This document shows positions 1 through 8,891 of a stretch of DNA of 64,000 nucleotides, piece after piece. Where the stretch lies: contig BBMT01000002.1 of assembly GCA_000755425.1 (NCBI GenBank), positions 248,001 through 312,000 of the forward strand, written 5' to 3'. Position 1 is the stretch's first letter; every line of letters starts with the position of its first letter. Made by a program: the position numbers and the translations under genes. The notes under the pieces are model-generated. The model worked only from the letters and a program-made list of their open reading frames with translations. It made no database searches and was not told the DNA's origin. The stretch comes from Vibrio maritimus. Its GTDB lineage: Bacteria; Pseudomonadota; Gammaproteobacteria; Enterobacterales; Vibrionaceae.

Positions 1-34
1 CACTTACAAGGAGTATGGATATGGGAGAAGGATT

Positions 35-586
35 ATGATGATCGAAAGGATTAGGCGTGAGCACGGCTATATGGTGCGATTGCTGGCGATATTGAATCGA
101 AAAGTGCACTTGCTCGAGCAAGAGCAACCTATCAATTACGGGGTGATCAAAGAGATTGTTGATTACCTTGCCAATCACTCAGAGAAAATCCACCACCCCA
201 AAGAAGACATTCTTTACCACTACTTTATTGAGAAATATGGCTCACAAGAGCATATCGATAATTTAGAATCTGATCATCAAGCGCTGTCAGAGAAAACACA
301 TTCTTTCTTAGACATTGTGGAAATGATTTTGCACGATGCGGTGGTGCCGCAAGAGCTGTTCATTGGGCGATTGTCTGAGTTTATTCAAGATCAGAAAAAG
401 CACCTCGATTTGGAAGAGCATTCCGTGCTGCCATTGATTGAAAAGCGTTTTACGACCTCAGATTGGCAACAGGTTGAGAGTCTGTGGACTGTGGTAGAGG
501 ATGATCCGGTGTTTGGAGAGACGATTGCCGACCGCTATAAACAGCTTGCCCAGCGGGTTAGACAAAACGAGTTGGAGAGTGTTTAG
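35..586 (+). CDS. Hemerythrin HHE domain-containing protein
   Basis: A 183-residue soluble protein with hemerythrin-type histidine/acid motifs: REHGYM near the N-terminus, HHPKED around residue 53, DHQAL around 81 and HLDLEEH around 125. In the family these ligands hold a di-iron centre that binds O2 or NO or senses redox or iron state. No signal peptide or membrane segment is visible, so it should be cytoplasmic. A good ribosome site (GGAGAAGGA) lies just before tandem ATG codons, so the start is at 35 or 38. It converges on the TonB2-cluster TPR gene across a hairpin. The family is clear; the specific role (oxygen, NO or iron-sulphur repair) is not readable from sequence. Confidence 0.85.
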   Translation: MMIERIRREHGYMVRLLAILNRKVHLLEQEQPINYGVIKEIVDYLANHSEKIHHPKEDILYHYFIEKYGSQEHIDNLESDHQALSEKTHSFLDIVEMILHDAVVPQELFIGRLSEFIQDQKKHLDLEEHSVLPLIEKRFTTSDWQQVESLWTVVEDDPVFGETIADRYKQLAQRVRQNELESV

Positions 587-599
587 GGGTCTATAAATA

Positions 600-625
600 A
601 TAATTCCCTCCGTAGAGGGAATTAT
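600..625. terminator. Hairpin between convergent genes
   Basis: A perfect 11-bp stem (600-610 with 615-625) and 4-nt loop CGTA lies between the hemerythrin gene and the end of the TonB2 operon. The T tract is weak on both sides, so it may be a bidirectional but imperfect terminator. Confidence 0.55.
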
Positions 626-662
626 GAGTTTCATTTCTGCGAGTAAAGCGCGCAGGGGAGAC

Positions 663-1847
663 TTAATGTGCTCGACTCATCTGTTGTAGATATTGCAGCC
701 AATCAGCGCTTTGCGTGGTTGGCTTAACTCGGTGTGCTTGTTCGGCCACCTTCGTCGCTTTTGCGTAGTCTTTCAATCCCACATAAGCACGTACCTCGAG
801 TAGCAATCGCTCTTGCTCTGGCATGCCTTTCACTTTGCCAAGTGACGCTAATGCTTGTTTGAAATCCCCTTGTTGCAATTCAAGTCGCGAAACTTCTTCA
901 TAGTACTTCCCATTTAGCCTTGCTGCTGCGAGCCACGCCGTTTGTGCATTTGTCCACTCGCGAGCCATCTGCCAATGTCTAGCTTGTTTGATGATGGTGT
1001 CGATATCGGTCTCTTTCACTTGCAAGTCTGCGTACGACTCTGCCGCTTTTTCGGGAATACCTTGTTGAGAGTAGAGCTGCGCTTTACTCAACTTCAAATT
1101 GTCAGGGACTTGAATACCTGCTCGTTCGGCGGAGACTAGCGTCGCGAGCGCCAACTTGTACTGTTTGGTTTGCATATACAGTGAACTAAGCTGCTGCCAC
1201 CACATAACGTTGTCTGGCTGAAGTGCGAGTAACTTTTGCGTGGTCAGTATCGCACTTTTCAGATGGTTTAGCTGCATCTCAGCACTTAGCTGTAAGCTCA
1301 ATGGTTGCAGTTTTGGCGTGCTATCGAGCTGGTGGTAGTGTTTAATCGCTGCAAGTAATGACTTCCACTCTTGAAGCAGGTAGTGAGCGCGAGCCTTGTT
1401 TAACCAAACTCCGGTGATCTGCTGCTTCGACAGCTTTTCGTACGAGTTTGCTGTCTTGGTCAAGTTGTTAAAGTGACCCAGCGCCTTCTCAGGCATATCT
1501 TCGGAGAGCATAAGCTCTGCAAGCATACGCTCGGTTTGCCAACCCTGCTCATCTTTAAACGCTTTTGTGTCGACGGCGATTTGCAATTGCGTGATGGCTT
1601 TCTTTGGCTGCTCGGCTTGCCAGTAGTAGATGCCGAGCATGCGAGCTACATACGCCTTGTCAAAGCTCGCGTTAGGCTTTAACCCTTCTAGTAGCGTGAT
1701 GGCTTCGTTAAGTTTCTCTTCCTGCTCTAGCTCGTAGGCTTTGGATACCTGAGCTGCGGTGCGCATTCCAAGCTCCTGGCTTGCGAATGCACTTCCGGTT
1801 AACACGCTAAGAGATAGGGCAAAGAGCGTTAATACACGTTTACTCAT
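663..1847 (-). CDS. TPR protein of the TonB2 cluster
   Basis: A 394-residue exported protein: the N-terminus is a signal peptide ending near SAFA, and the rest is a series of helix-pair repeats rich in A, L, Q and K that read as tetratricopeptide repeats. It is the last gene of the DUF3450-ttpC-exbB2-exbD2-tonB2 operon, and its start overlaps the end of tonB2 by 4 nt (ATGA), which suggests translational coupling. A TPR gene in this place is usual in Vibrio TonB2 loci. Its position implies a periplasmic scaffold or accessory role in TonB2 energy transduction; the molecular function is inferred, not shown. Confidence 0.8.
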   Translation of the reverse strand: MSKRVLTLFALSLSVLTGSAFASQELGMRTAAQVSKAYELEQEEKLNEAITLLEGLKPNASFDKAYVARMLGIYYWQAEQPKKAITQLQIAVDTKAFKDEQGWQTERMLAELMLSEDMPEKALGHFNNLTKTANSYEKLSKQQITGVWLNKARAHYLLQEWKSLLAAIKHYHQLDSTPKLQPLSLQLSAEMQLNHLKSAILTTQKLLALQPDNVMWWQQLSSLYMQTKQYKLALATLVSAERAGIQVPDNLKLSKAQLYSQQGIPEKAAESYADLQVKETDIDTIIKQARHWQMAREWTNAQTAWLAAARLNGKYYEEVSRLELQQGDFKQALASLGKVKGMPEQERLLLEVRAYVGLKDYAKATKVAEQAHRVKPTTQSADWLQYLQQMSRAH

Positions 1848-2470
1848 TGATTCAACTTAAACTCTAGTTTTACGGTCTGGCCAATACGAGGCGTTGCCTT
1901 ACCATTGACGACCATAGGCTGATATTTCCACTGTTTTAACGCGACCATAGCTTCTCGCTCAAACATGCGCTTAGGATTGGCTTCTACCACTTCGATATCG
2001 GTTGGACGACCACGCTCATCAATGGTGAAAGACATCACCACATAGCCCTGAATATTGCGCTGCAAAGCACGACGTGGATAACGTGGCTCTTTGCGATGCA
2101 ATGGCATGACTTGTTGGTTTTGGCCAATGTCCGGCACAGTCGGTGCGTTTAGCGACACGCCCGCAACCTGAGTCGATACCGAAATATTCGGCAGTTGTGG
2201 AGTGCTTGGCGTTTGAACGCTAGATACCTGAGAGCTTTGCTCAACCACTGCAGCAGACGGCGGGGTGGATGGCATTTTTGGTGGCTCTGGCAAAGTACGT
2301 TGTCGTCTTGCGGTCTCACTGTCGGGTTCAACCATAATGAGGTCATAGCTCAACCTTGGCTTTTCATCTGGCTTAGATTTTGGGCCAATATCGATCATCC
2401 AACTCATAAACGAGAATAGGGCAAACGCGAGGGCGGCGGCCAACGGTATGCTCGCAAGTACTCGAAGCAT
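1844..2470 (-). CDS. tonB2: TonB2 energy transducer
   Basis: A 208-residue TonB-family protein. One N-terminal membrane helix (about residues 5-25) is followed by a proline-rich periplasmic spacer (about 65-95) and a C-terminal TonB domain (about 120-208) with the typical YPRRA, GYVVMSFTID and AMVALKQWKYQP segments. It couples the proton gradient harvested by ExbB2/ExbD2 to outer-membrane siderophore receptors. The gene abuts exbD2 (stop and start one base apart) and overlaps the TPR gene, so it is translated as part of one operon. It is shorter than E. coli TonB (239 aa), as expected for TonB2-type proteins. Confidence 0.93.
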   Translation of the reverse strand: MLRVLASIPLAAALAFALFSFMSWMIDIGPKSKPDEKPRLSYDLIMVEPDSETARRQRTLPEPPKMPSTPPSAAVVEQSSQVSSVQTPSTPQLPNISVSTQVAGVSLNAPTVPDIGQNQQVMPLHRKEPRYPRRALQRNIQGYVVMSFTIDERGRPTDIEVVEANPKRMFEREAMVALKQWKYQPMVVNGKATPRIGQTVKLEFKLNQ

Positions 2471-2875
2471 CTATGGACTCTCCGTAGCCAGTGCAATTTT
2501 GGTGACGCCAGCGCCTTTTGCACTGTCCATGACTTCGACAACGGTACCATTGAAGGCATGTTTATCCGCTTGAATAACCATAGAGGCATTAGGTTGTTCT
2601 AGAAGCAGCTTCTCAATGGTCGCTTGCACTCGCTCAACATCTACACGGCGTTTGTCGATATAAATGTCGTTGGACGATGTGATTGCGACAAAGATGCCAG
2701 CATCTTTTTGACTGACCGCATGGCTCGCTTGAGGGCGGTTAACATCAACGCCGGACTCCCGCACGAAGGAGCTTGTAACGATGAAGAAGATAAGCATGAT
2801 GAAGACAATGTCGAGCATCGACGTCATATCGATGTTGGCTTCATCATTTTGTTTTCTACGGTGACCTAATCTCAT
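2471..2875 (-). CDS. exbD2: ExbD2 biopolymer transporter
   Basis: A 134-residue ExbD/TolR family protein. It has a short cytoplasmic N-terminus, one membrane helix (about residues 20-42, MLDIVFIMLIFFIV) carrying the conserved aspartate of the proton path, and a small periplasmic domain. It forms the inner-membrane motor with ExbB2 that energises TonB2. Start and upstream stop overlap as ATGA (2872-2875), showing tight coupling to exbB2. The family and cluster context make the call secure. Confidence 0.93.
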   Translation of the reverse strand: MRLGHRRKQNDEANIDMTSMLDIVFIMLIFFIVTSSFVRESGVDVNRPQASHAVSQKDAGIFVAITSSNDIYIDKRRVDVERVQATIEKLLLEQPNASMVIQADKHAFNGTVVEVMDSAKGAGVTKIALATESP

Positions 2876-3459
2876 TGTGAGTCTCCATCAGCAGACTGAC
2901 TGGTTTTAGCAATAGCGGTTTGTCGCTCACTACGCAGTAGCTGCTCAAGTTGAAGCAGGCTTTTGCTGCTCCATTTTTGAATACGGGAAAAGGCTAGCAT
3001 GCCGGAAAGTGCAGCAACCATGCCCGCCATTGTCGGGATAGTCGCCATAGAGATGCCTGCTGCCATCAATTTTGGTTGCGCACTGCCTTGCGCTGCAAGG
3101 GTATCAAACACGGTGATCATACCGGTTACAGTACCGAGCAAACCAAGCATCGGGCACAGACTCAATAGACACTTCAGTAGGTTAATGTTCTGCTTGAGTT
3201 TGTTCTCTGCCTCGCTAAGCATGGCGTTGCGCTGGGACTGGGCATACCAAGAGTAGTGATCTTGGCGCATCGCCCATTTATCCACCCAGGTCTTTCTCTC
3301 TGAGGGAAAAATCTTGGCGAAATAGATGACGCGCTCAACGGCCACCACCCAGAAGATGAACACGACGGCGGCCAGCCACCAAAGCACTGGCCCACCTTGT
3401 GTCATAAACTGATTTAAGTGCTCGCTTCCTGGCAACCAACTAAAGAGGTTATGCGGCAT
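2872..3459 (-). CDS. exbB2: ExbB2 proton channel protein
   Basis: A MotA/TolQ/ExbB family membrane protein. I choose the ATG at 3459 (MPHNLFSWLPG), giving 195 residues; a longer reading to 3516 runs into ttpC and has no family support. Membrane helices are visible at about residues 20-45, 105-130 and 145-170, with the hallmark PMLGLLGTVTGMI segment. It is the proton-conducting partner of ExbD2 and TonB2. The start lies 11 nt inside the end of ttpC, fitting translational coupling in the cluster. Confidence 0.92.
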   Translation of the reverse strand: MPHNLFSWLPGSEHLNQFMTQGGPVLWWLAAVVFIFWVVAVERVIYFAKIFPSERKTWVDKWAMRQDHYSWYAQSQRNAMLSEAENKLKQNINLLKCLLSLCPMLGLLGTVTGMITVFDTLAAQGSAQPKLMAAGISMATIPTMAGMVAALSGMLAFSRIQKWSSKSLLQLEQLLRSERQTAIAKTSQSADGDSQ

Positions 3460-4791
3460 ACGCTTGCTTAGTCTCCATGGTTTGCGCTTCAGCTTGCTCT
3501 GCGACAAGACCCACACTCTGTCTTTCTAGAATATTGCGGATTGCTTCTGCTTTTGAGCTCAATAGGTTGTGAGCAAGAAGCAGCGGCATAGCAGTAATCA
3601 AACCAAGAACCGTAGTCACAAGCGCCATTGAGATGCCGCCAGCCATCACTCTTGGTTCGGCATTGCCAAATTGTGTGATGACCTGGAAGGTTTCAATCAT
3701 ACCCGTTACTGTGCCGAGTAGGCCAAGCATTGGGGCAAGTGCTGCCAGAAGTTTCAACATGCTCAAACCGCGCTCGAGATGCTGCTGTTCATCCATGATA
3801 GATTCAAGGAGTCGTAGCTCAAGCGCTTCTACGTGCAGTTTTTTCTCGCTGTTATAGACGCTGAGCACGCGACCTAACGGGTTGTCGGTTGGCGTTTCTG
3901 GAGTTTTAAGCTGCTTTTTAATCTTTTGTTCTGTCGTCGTAAGTACACTGCACGATATAGCGCGATGATCATACCAATGGCAAAGAGAGCGGCGATGATC
4001 TTGCCGACAATACCACCATGGGCAAAACGCTCGCCAAGGGTTGGGTTATCCGCAAGTTGCTTGTAGATGTCTCCGCGGCTTGGGTCGATAAGCGTTGCGG
4101 TTTGACCTGTCACGATGCCCGCTGTTTCTGCCGATGTCGGTACTTCTTTTGGTAGACGAGGGAAATCGCTCGCCAGTTTACCGTTCCAGTCAACTGGGCC
4201 ATGTTCAGCAAGCAGAACAAAGTTACCTAAACGAGTCGCGTTAATCGTAGTGATTTCACCAGCGCCATTAACAAATGGGACTTTAACTTCAGCATAGGTT
4301 GCGCTAGAAGCGATTTGCGCTTGGTAGGCTTCCCACAGGCCGGTAAGTTCTTGAATAGAAGGCAGTGTTTTGGCGGCAACAATGTTGTCTATTGCTTGAA
4401 TTTGCGCAGACTGCTGTGTGTTTGCAACAGATTGTTCAAGTTCGACTTGCAGTTCTTTCGCTGATTGACGCACCACACCAAACAGTTCACCTAAGCTACC
4501 TGTCTCTAAATGCAGTTTCTTTTGCTGCTCTGCCAAAGTACGTTCATTTTCTGAGAACGCAGTACTTAAGGATTCAATGCTGGCTTCCAGCTCGGCTTTA
4601 CGGCTTTCAAGCTGTGCTTTGCGTGCAGCAAGAGTTTGTTCTTCTTTCTTGAACTTGGCTTCACGTTCGCTGTTGTGAGCACGTTCTTGTTGCTGTGCGG
4701 TCTGTGCTTTTGATGTTAGCGAGTCCGCAGCAATAGTTGGTTGTGATAAGCCGAATGCAAGCAGTGCGGCGAGGAATACGGAATTGCGCAT
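3449..4791 (-). CDS. ttpC: TtpC, fourth component of the Vibrio TonB2 system (split by an indel)
   Basis: As sequenced this is two pieces: a 305-residue N-terminal part (3874-4791) with signal peptide, coiled coil and first membrane helix, and a 139-residue C-terminal part holding the ExbB-like PMLGLLGTVTGMIETF channel segment. Adding one A to the A-run complementary to 3924-3927 joins them into about 447 residues, the length of Vibrio TtpC. TtpC is known in Vibrio to be needed for TonB2 function, probably linking the motor to its substrate receptors. Its start overlaps the DUF3450 stop by one base (TAATG). The break is most likely a sequencing error, since both halves are well conserved. Confidence 0.88.
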
Positions 4792-5558
4792 TAGCTTGGA
4801 TCCTTTTGTAGAGACACTGGAAGCTCAATTAGAGCAGGAGAAGCTTGCTTGTTGGCAATGGCAAACGCTTTATCAATCTGTGGCGCCAAAGCTGCATCGA
4901 CAGCAACCCAGTTATTTTGGAGGCTATCCCACGTCCAGTATTGGTTTCGGTCTAGGCTGCGAGCAACCAATGACAAACGACCAAGATACAATTGTTCAGC
5001 TTCAATCTCGCTGCCGACGTTAATAAGAGAACGGTAACTACCTAGCTTGATGCCGTAATCCATCTCAATTTGGTAAGCCTCAAGAATGCGGCGATACTTT
5101 TCAGCATCACTCACATCAGCCTGTGGCATCAGAGCTTTTAGCTCGTCGAGCCTTGCTAGGCGAGTTTGCTGGCGAATCGGCTTGTCGCTAGCAATGTGCT
5201 GTTCCAGACCTTCGAGCATCTGGTACATCAAAGGCACAACACCTTGGCGAGTATCACTGATTTGTTCAAGTTGAACGTCGATACTGGCCATTTCTTGTTC
5301 TTGGTTATTCACGACATCTTTTAGGTGGCGCTCATAAACCTCAAGATTAGCGACTTCCTGCTCAAGCATGGCTATCTCGGATTTAAGCTCAAAGGCTTTA
5401 TCGCTGCTTTTGTTGATGCGAGCTTGGCTTTGCGCGCTCTGTGTGATGGTCTTTGCTTCGACATTGCGAGCAGTGTTGAGATCGTTTGCGTTCGCAAAGC
5501 TGCTCAAACTCAGCAGTGGCAGCGAACACAAAGTCAGGCGAAGAGCCGTTTTGTTCAT
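4791..5558 (-). CDS. DUF3450 family periplasmic protein, first gene of TonB2 operon
   Basis: A 255-residue exported protein with a signal peptide ending near FANA and a long N-terminal coiled coil (about residues 45-115), followed by a mixed region with conserved Trp (YWTWDSLQNNW). It matches the DUF3450 proteins that open Vibrio TonB2/TtpC operons. No enzymatic motif is visible; position suggests a periplasmic partner of TtpC, whose N-terminus is also coiled coil. A Fur-box-like sequence lies about 120 bp upstream, so expression is probably iron-repressed. Confidence 0.85.
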   Translation of the reverse strand: MNKTALRLTLCSLPLLSLSSFANANDLNTARNVEAKTITQSAQSQARINKSSDKAFELKSEIAMLEQEVANLEVYERHLKDVVNNQEQEMASIDVQLEQISDTRQGVVPLMYQMLEGLEQHIASDKPIRQQTRLARLDELKALMPQADVSDAEKYRRILEAYQIEMDYGIKLGSYRSLINVGSEIEAEQLYLGRLSLVARSLDRNQYWTWDSLQNNWVAVDAALAPQIDKAFAIANKQASPALIELPVSLQKDPS

Positions 5559-5675
5559 TTTAGAAGCCTATTGTTGCTAAAGGGCGCCATCACTGGATGG
5601 CGACACTGGTGAATACCAGCCTGAATAAAAATGACACTATTCTATTTTAATCAGTACGGGATGTATAGATTTATT

Positions 5676-5694
5676 GATAATGAATGTCATTTGT
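5676..5694. promoter_or_regulatory. Putative Fur box upstream of the TonB2 operon
   Basis: The 19-mer matches the consensus GATAATGATAATCATTATC at 13 of 19 positions, including an intact GATAATGA half. It sits in the AT-rich upstream region of the DUF3450-ttpC-exbB2-exbD2-tonB2 operon, where iron-repressed control by Fur would be expected. Confidence 0.55.
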
Positions 5695-5800
5695 ATTTTG
5701 TATCTCATTTGTTAACAAAAATAGCGTGTAGCAATGATTGCTTATTGGCTCTTGATGTAAACGTTAGTAGCAAAAGTAGTGCTTGCGGATAATAGGAGTC

Positions 5801-6564
5801 CTATTTTGACAGTGGGGCATTCGGGCACCCTTGGCAGTAGCCGCCGTCCGCACGTTTGTAGTGCATACAGCAACTACGTCGTTGAATATAGTGCTCTCCC
5901 TGATTGTCTACTTCAAGGCGACCGAAGCGCGTGATGGGAAGGTTCAGTGTTTGCTGCCAGTGTTGCAGTTCGTGCGCAAAGGTTGGGTGCATATGTTCGG
6001 CTGGTAACAATTCACTTGCGACCATATGCTTTAGGCCACGGAGTAGCATTTCCATCAAAGTATCGGCGAGAAGCTTTTCGCGTGTTGCTGGGCTAAGGCG
6101 GAATATCCCCTCAACTTGATTGGCTAACTGCGCTATAAGCCTTTTTAGTTCGTTTGCGGCAATGACTTGGCGCTGATGTTGATCGCCGGTTTGCCATTTA
6201 GAGTCAAGGAAATCGAAGTTGGCAACTAGACCACTTGAAAGCTGCACTCCCTGACGTAATTGGCTCAAGGGAGGTACGCGCTTCGCGTAGTATGTCGCCA
6301 CTAAAGCGAGAGTAATTGGTTGCCAGGTCAACATTGTCCAGGTGCGAGTTTGCCAGTAGCACGCCCTGCTTCCGGATAGTGGGTTTGCCAATATTGATAC
6401 AACTGCTCAATCGTCGCCGATGGATCAGACGTCTCAGCCATTACTTCAGGCAAAATAACGCTATTAGTCTCGTCTAGAACATCGAGTAGCGGTGAAATCT
6501 GACTCGATACATGAGTGAGTGCGAGCAACTGAGCGTGGTGTTCTGTGTGGTTTAACCTTTCCAT
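5801..6564 (-). CDS. Siderophore ferric iron reductase, FhuF-like (split by an indel)
   Basis: Two overlapping frames join into about 254 residues once one base is restored near 6359 (a lost C in a CC pair on the coding strand). The C-terminus carries the cysteine pattern CC-x10-C-x2-C (CCMHYKRADGGYCQGCP), the [2Fe-2S] ligand set of FhuF-type ferric-siderophore reductases, and the protein resembles the AHA_1954-type family. It should release iron from an imported siderophore by reduction in the cytoplasm. It lies 65 bp downstream of the receptor gene, the natural substrate source, and upstream of the TonB2 operon. The frameshift is probably an error. Confidence 0.85.
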
Positions 6565-6629
6565 TTTGACCTTTTATAAACTAGAAAGCAGCGCTTATAA
6601 AAAGCGCTGCTGCATGACTTGCGTGCGAT

Positions 6630-8762
6630 TTACAAATCGAACTTCACGTTGACTTGAACAGTTTGCTGCTGGCCGTACCAACAGTAACTTTCATTCCAAC
6701 ATGTGTAGTACTCTTGGTTGAACAAGTTGTTAGCAATTAAGTTAGCTGAAGCGCCTTTCAATGTTGAGCTTACTTCCCCTAAGTCGTAGCCGATAGACAG
6801 GTCAACGAGCGTGTACGATGGGAGCGTTCCTGCATTCACGTTAGCCGCATTGTTCTTCACAGTTTCGCCAACGTAACGTACGCCACCACCAATACGCAGC
6901 CCGCGCATGGCACCTTCATGCATGGTGTAGTTTGCCCATAGATTAGCTGTATGATCAGGTACATAAATCGCTTTTTGACCTACATTATTTGGGTTCTCAT
7001 CTTTGGTGATTTCCATATCGGTGTAGGTGTAGTTGGCGATAAGGTCTAGGTTGTCATTCACCAGTGTGCGCCCTTCAAGCTCTAGACCTTGGGAACGTAC
7101 TTCGCCGATGGCTTCGTAAGGAGAGGCGCCATCTTTACGCACACCAACGTTGCGTTTTTTTATGTGGAATAACGCCGCCGATGCGGTTGTTGTGCTGTCA
7201 TACGAGGCGTACTTAACACCGGCTTCCACTTGTTCGCCTTTCTCTGGTTTTAGGTTGTTGCCATTGGCATCAAGCTTAGCGTTTGGTTCGAAACTGGTCG
7301 CAAAGTTTGCAAATGGAGAAATACCGTTGTCGAACTGATACATACCACCAACACGATACGAGAAGTTACTGTCGCGGGTTACCGTGTCTGTTGGAGCTGC
7401 GCCGTTAGCAGAGCCGATAGTCTTAGACTCAACCCAGTCGTAACGACCACCGGCAATGAATACCCAATTGTCGATCAACATTTGATCTTGGAAGTAGGCT
7501 CCTAACTGCTTCATAGAAACGTCTGTATTTGAGTAGTAGTTTCTATTGAAATCGTTAGGGTTAAGCTGATTATTATCTGGGTTGTAGAGGTTAATACTCT
7601 TTACGCCATCGAAGGAGTTGTAGTCGACGTCACCTTCAATAGAGCGGTAGTCAACACCAAATAGTAAGTAGTGATCTAGAGCACCAGTGCTTGCGAAGCC
7701 AGAGAGTTGATTATCGACGCTGATGCCTTTTGAACTTTCATCAGTGCTATAAGCTGTACGTTGTAGTTCGCCTGTCTTCTCATCGAAAGCACCGCTATTG
7801 GTACTTTTTTGATTAAACTTCGTCGTCATATAGCGGAAGTTTTGGAAGAAAGACCAATCATTGTTGAAGTCGTGTTTGATCTTATAACCTGCCAGCATGA
7901 ACTCACGATTGATGTCGTTGTAGTTCACATCACCTGCAAATGTTGAAGGTGAAATTTTACCAGACTCGATAGCTGCAAGAGGGACGGTAACGTTCTGTCC
8001 CAGTTGAGGATCGTTTTGATAGTAGAGGTTGAAGTTCACAAACGTTTTGTCTGAAACATTCCAATCAATAGATGGTGCGATAACGTAGCGCTCTTCTTGT
8101 ACGTGATCGACTTGCGTGTCTTTTTTGCGGCCAAGAGCAATAAAGCGGTAAGCCACGTTGTCGCTAAGTGCGCCCGTCTTATCGATAGAGGCTTCAAGCA
8201 GGTTGTTGAAACCTGTCGCCAGATTGACCTTGGTGCTCTCTTCAAACTTAGGTGTTTTAGCGATGATGTTGACCATGCCACCTGGAGGCATAGTGCCGTA
8301 CAACACAGATGTTGGGCCTTTGAAAATTTCCAATCGCTCCATCGCGATTGGGTCAATTTGGGGCTTGGCATTCCAACCTGGCAGACCGGGGAGCATCAAT
8401 CCATCATAGTAGTTGTTTGACGAATCGAAACCGCGAATTTTTACCCAGTCGGTTAATACGACAGCGCCGCCCTTGTTCTCGGTTGAGACACCAGGCGCGT
8501 AACGCAGGGCTTGCATGACGGATTGAACGCCGCGCTGCTCCATCTGCTCGCTTTCAATGACGTTCAGAGTTTGCGGTGTTTCTTCAGGGGATAATGAAGT
8601 CTTCGTCGCGGTGTTGCGGTAAGTTTTCCCCAAAACCGTCATCTGCTCGTCGGCTTGGGTATCTTTTGACTGTACAGTTTCTTCTGCACTAGCGACAGAT
8701 GGTAATGTCACTAGCATGCTTATCGCCACTGCTATTGGCTTGAGTTTTGTTTTTAACATCAT
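6630..8762 (-). CDS. TonB-dependent siderophore receptor
   Basis: A 710-residue outer-membrane receptor. A signal peptide ends near SVASA; a plug domain follows (about 50-160; RGFDSSNNYYDG, ERLEIFKGPTSVLYG) and then a 22-strand barrel ending in phenylalanine-aspartate-leucine. A short TonB-box-like stretch (EQMTVLG) lies before the plug. The FhuA/ferrioxamine-type layout, with an AraC regulator upstream and a ferric reductase downstream, suggests uptake of a hydroxamate siderophore. No siderophore biosynthesis genes are nearby, so it may scavenge foreign siderophores. A Fur-box-like site lies about 30-50 bp upstream. The ligand cannot be read from sequence. Confidence 0.9.
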   Translation of the reverse strand: MMLKTKLKPIAVAISMLVTLPSVASAEETVQSKDTQADEQMTVLGKTYRNTATKTSLSPEETPQTLNVIESEQMEQRGVQSVMQALRYAPGVSTENKGGAVVLTDWVKIRGFDSSNNYYDGLMLPGLPGWNAKPQIDPIAMERLEIFKGPTSVLYGTMPPGGMVNIIAKTPKFEESTKVNLATGFNNLLEASIDKTGALSDNVAYRFIALGRKKDTQVDHVQEERYVIAPSIDWNVSDKTFVNFNLYYQNDPQLGQNVTVPLAAIESGKISPSTFAGDVNYNDINREFMLAGYKIKHDFNNDWSFFQNFRYMTTKFNQKSTNSGAFDEKTGELQRTAYSTDESSKGISVDNQLSGFASTGALDHYLLFGVDYRSIEGDVDYNSFDGVKSINLYNPDNNQLNPNDFNRNYYSNTDVSMKQLGAYFQDQMLIDNWVFIAGGRYDWVESKTIGSANGAAPTDTVTRDSNFSYRVGGMYQFDNGISPFANFATSFEPNAKLDANGNNLKPEKGEQVEAGVKYASYDSTTTASAALFHIKKRNVGVRKDGASPYEAIGEVRSQGLELEGRTLVNDNLDLIANYTYTDMEITKDENPNNVGQKAIYVPDHTANLWANYTMHEGAMRGLRIGGGVRYVGETVKNNAANVNAGTLPSYTLVDLSIGYDLGEVSSTLKGASANLIANNLFNQEYYTCWNESYCWYGQQQTVQVNVKFDL

Positions 8763-8791
8763 AGAAAAAGAATCGCAAAGAGTATGTAAAT

Positions 8792-8810
8792 GTTATTGAT
8801 AATTAATTTC
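8792..8810. promoter_or_regulatory. Putative Fur box upstream of the siderophore receptor
   Basis: Read on the minus strand, this 19-mer agrees with the Fur consensus at 13 of 19 positions (GAAATTAATTATCAATAAC). It is placed 30-48 bp before the receptor start, in an AT-rich promoter region, as expected for an iron-repressed receptor. Confidence 0.55.
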
Positions 8811-8891
8811 ATTTGCAATTCTATTCGGTTTGTTGACTTAATACTTAACAATTTGGTGCAACTTTTGCCGCGATACTCACGTTAGCTAAGG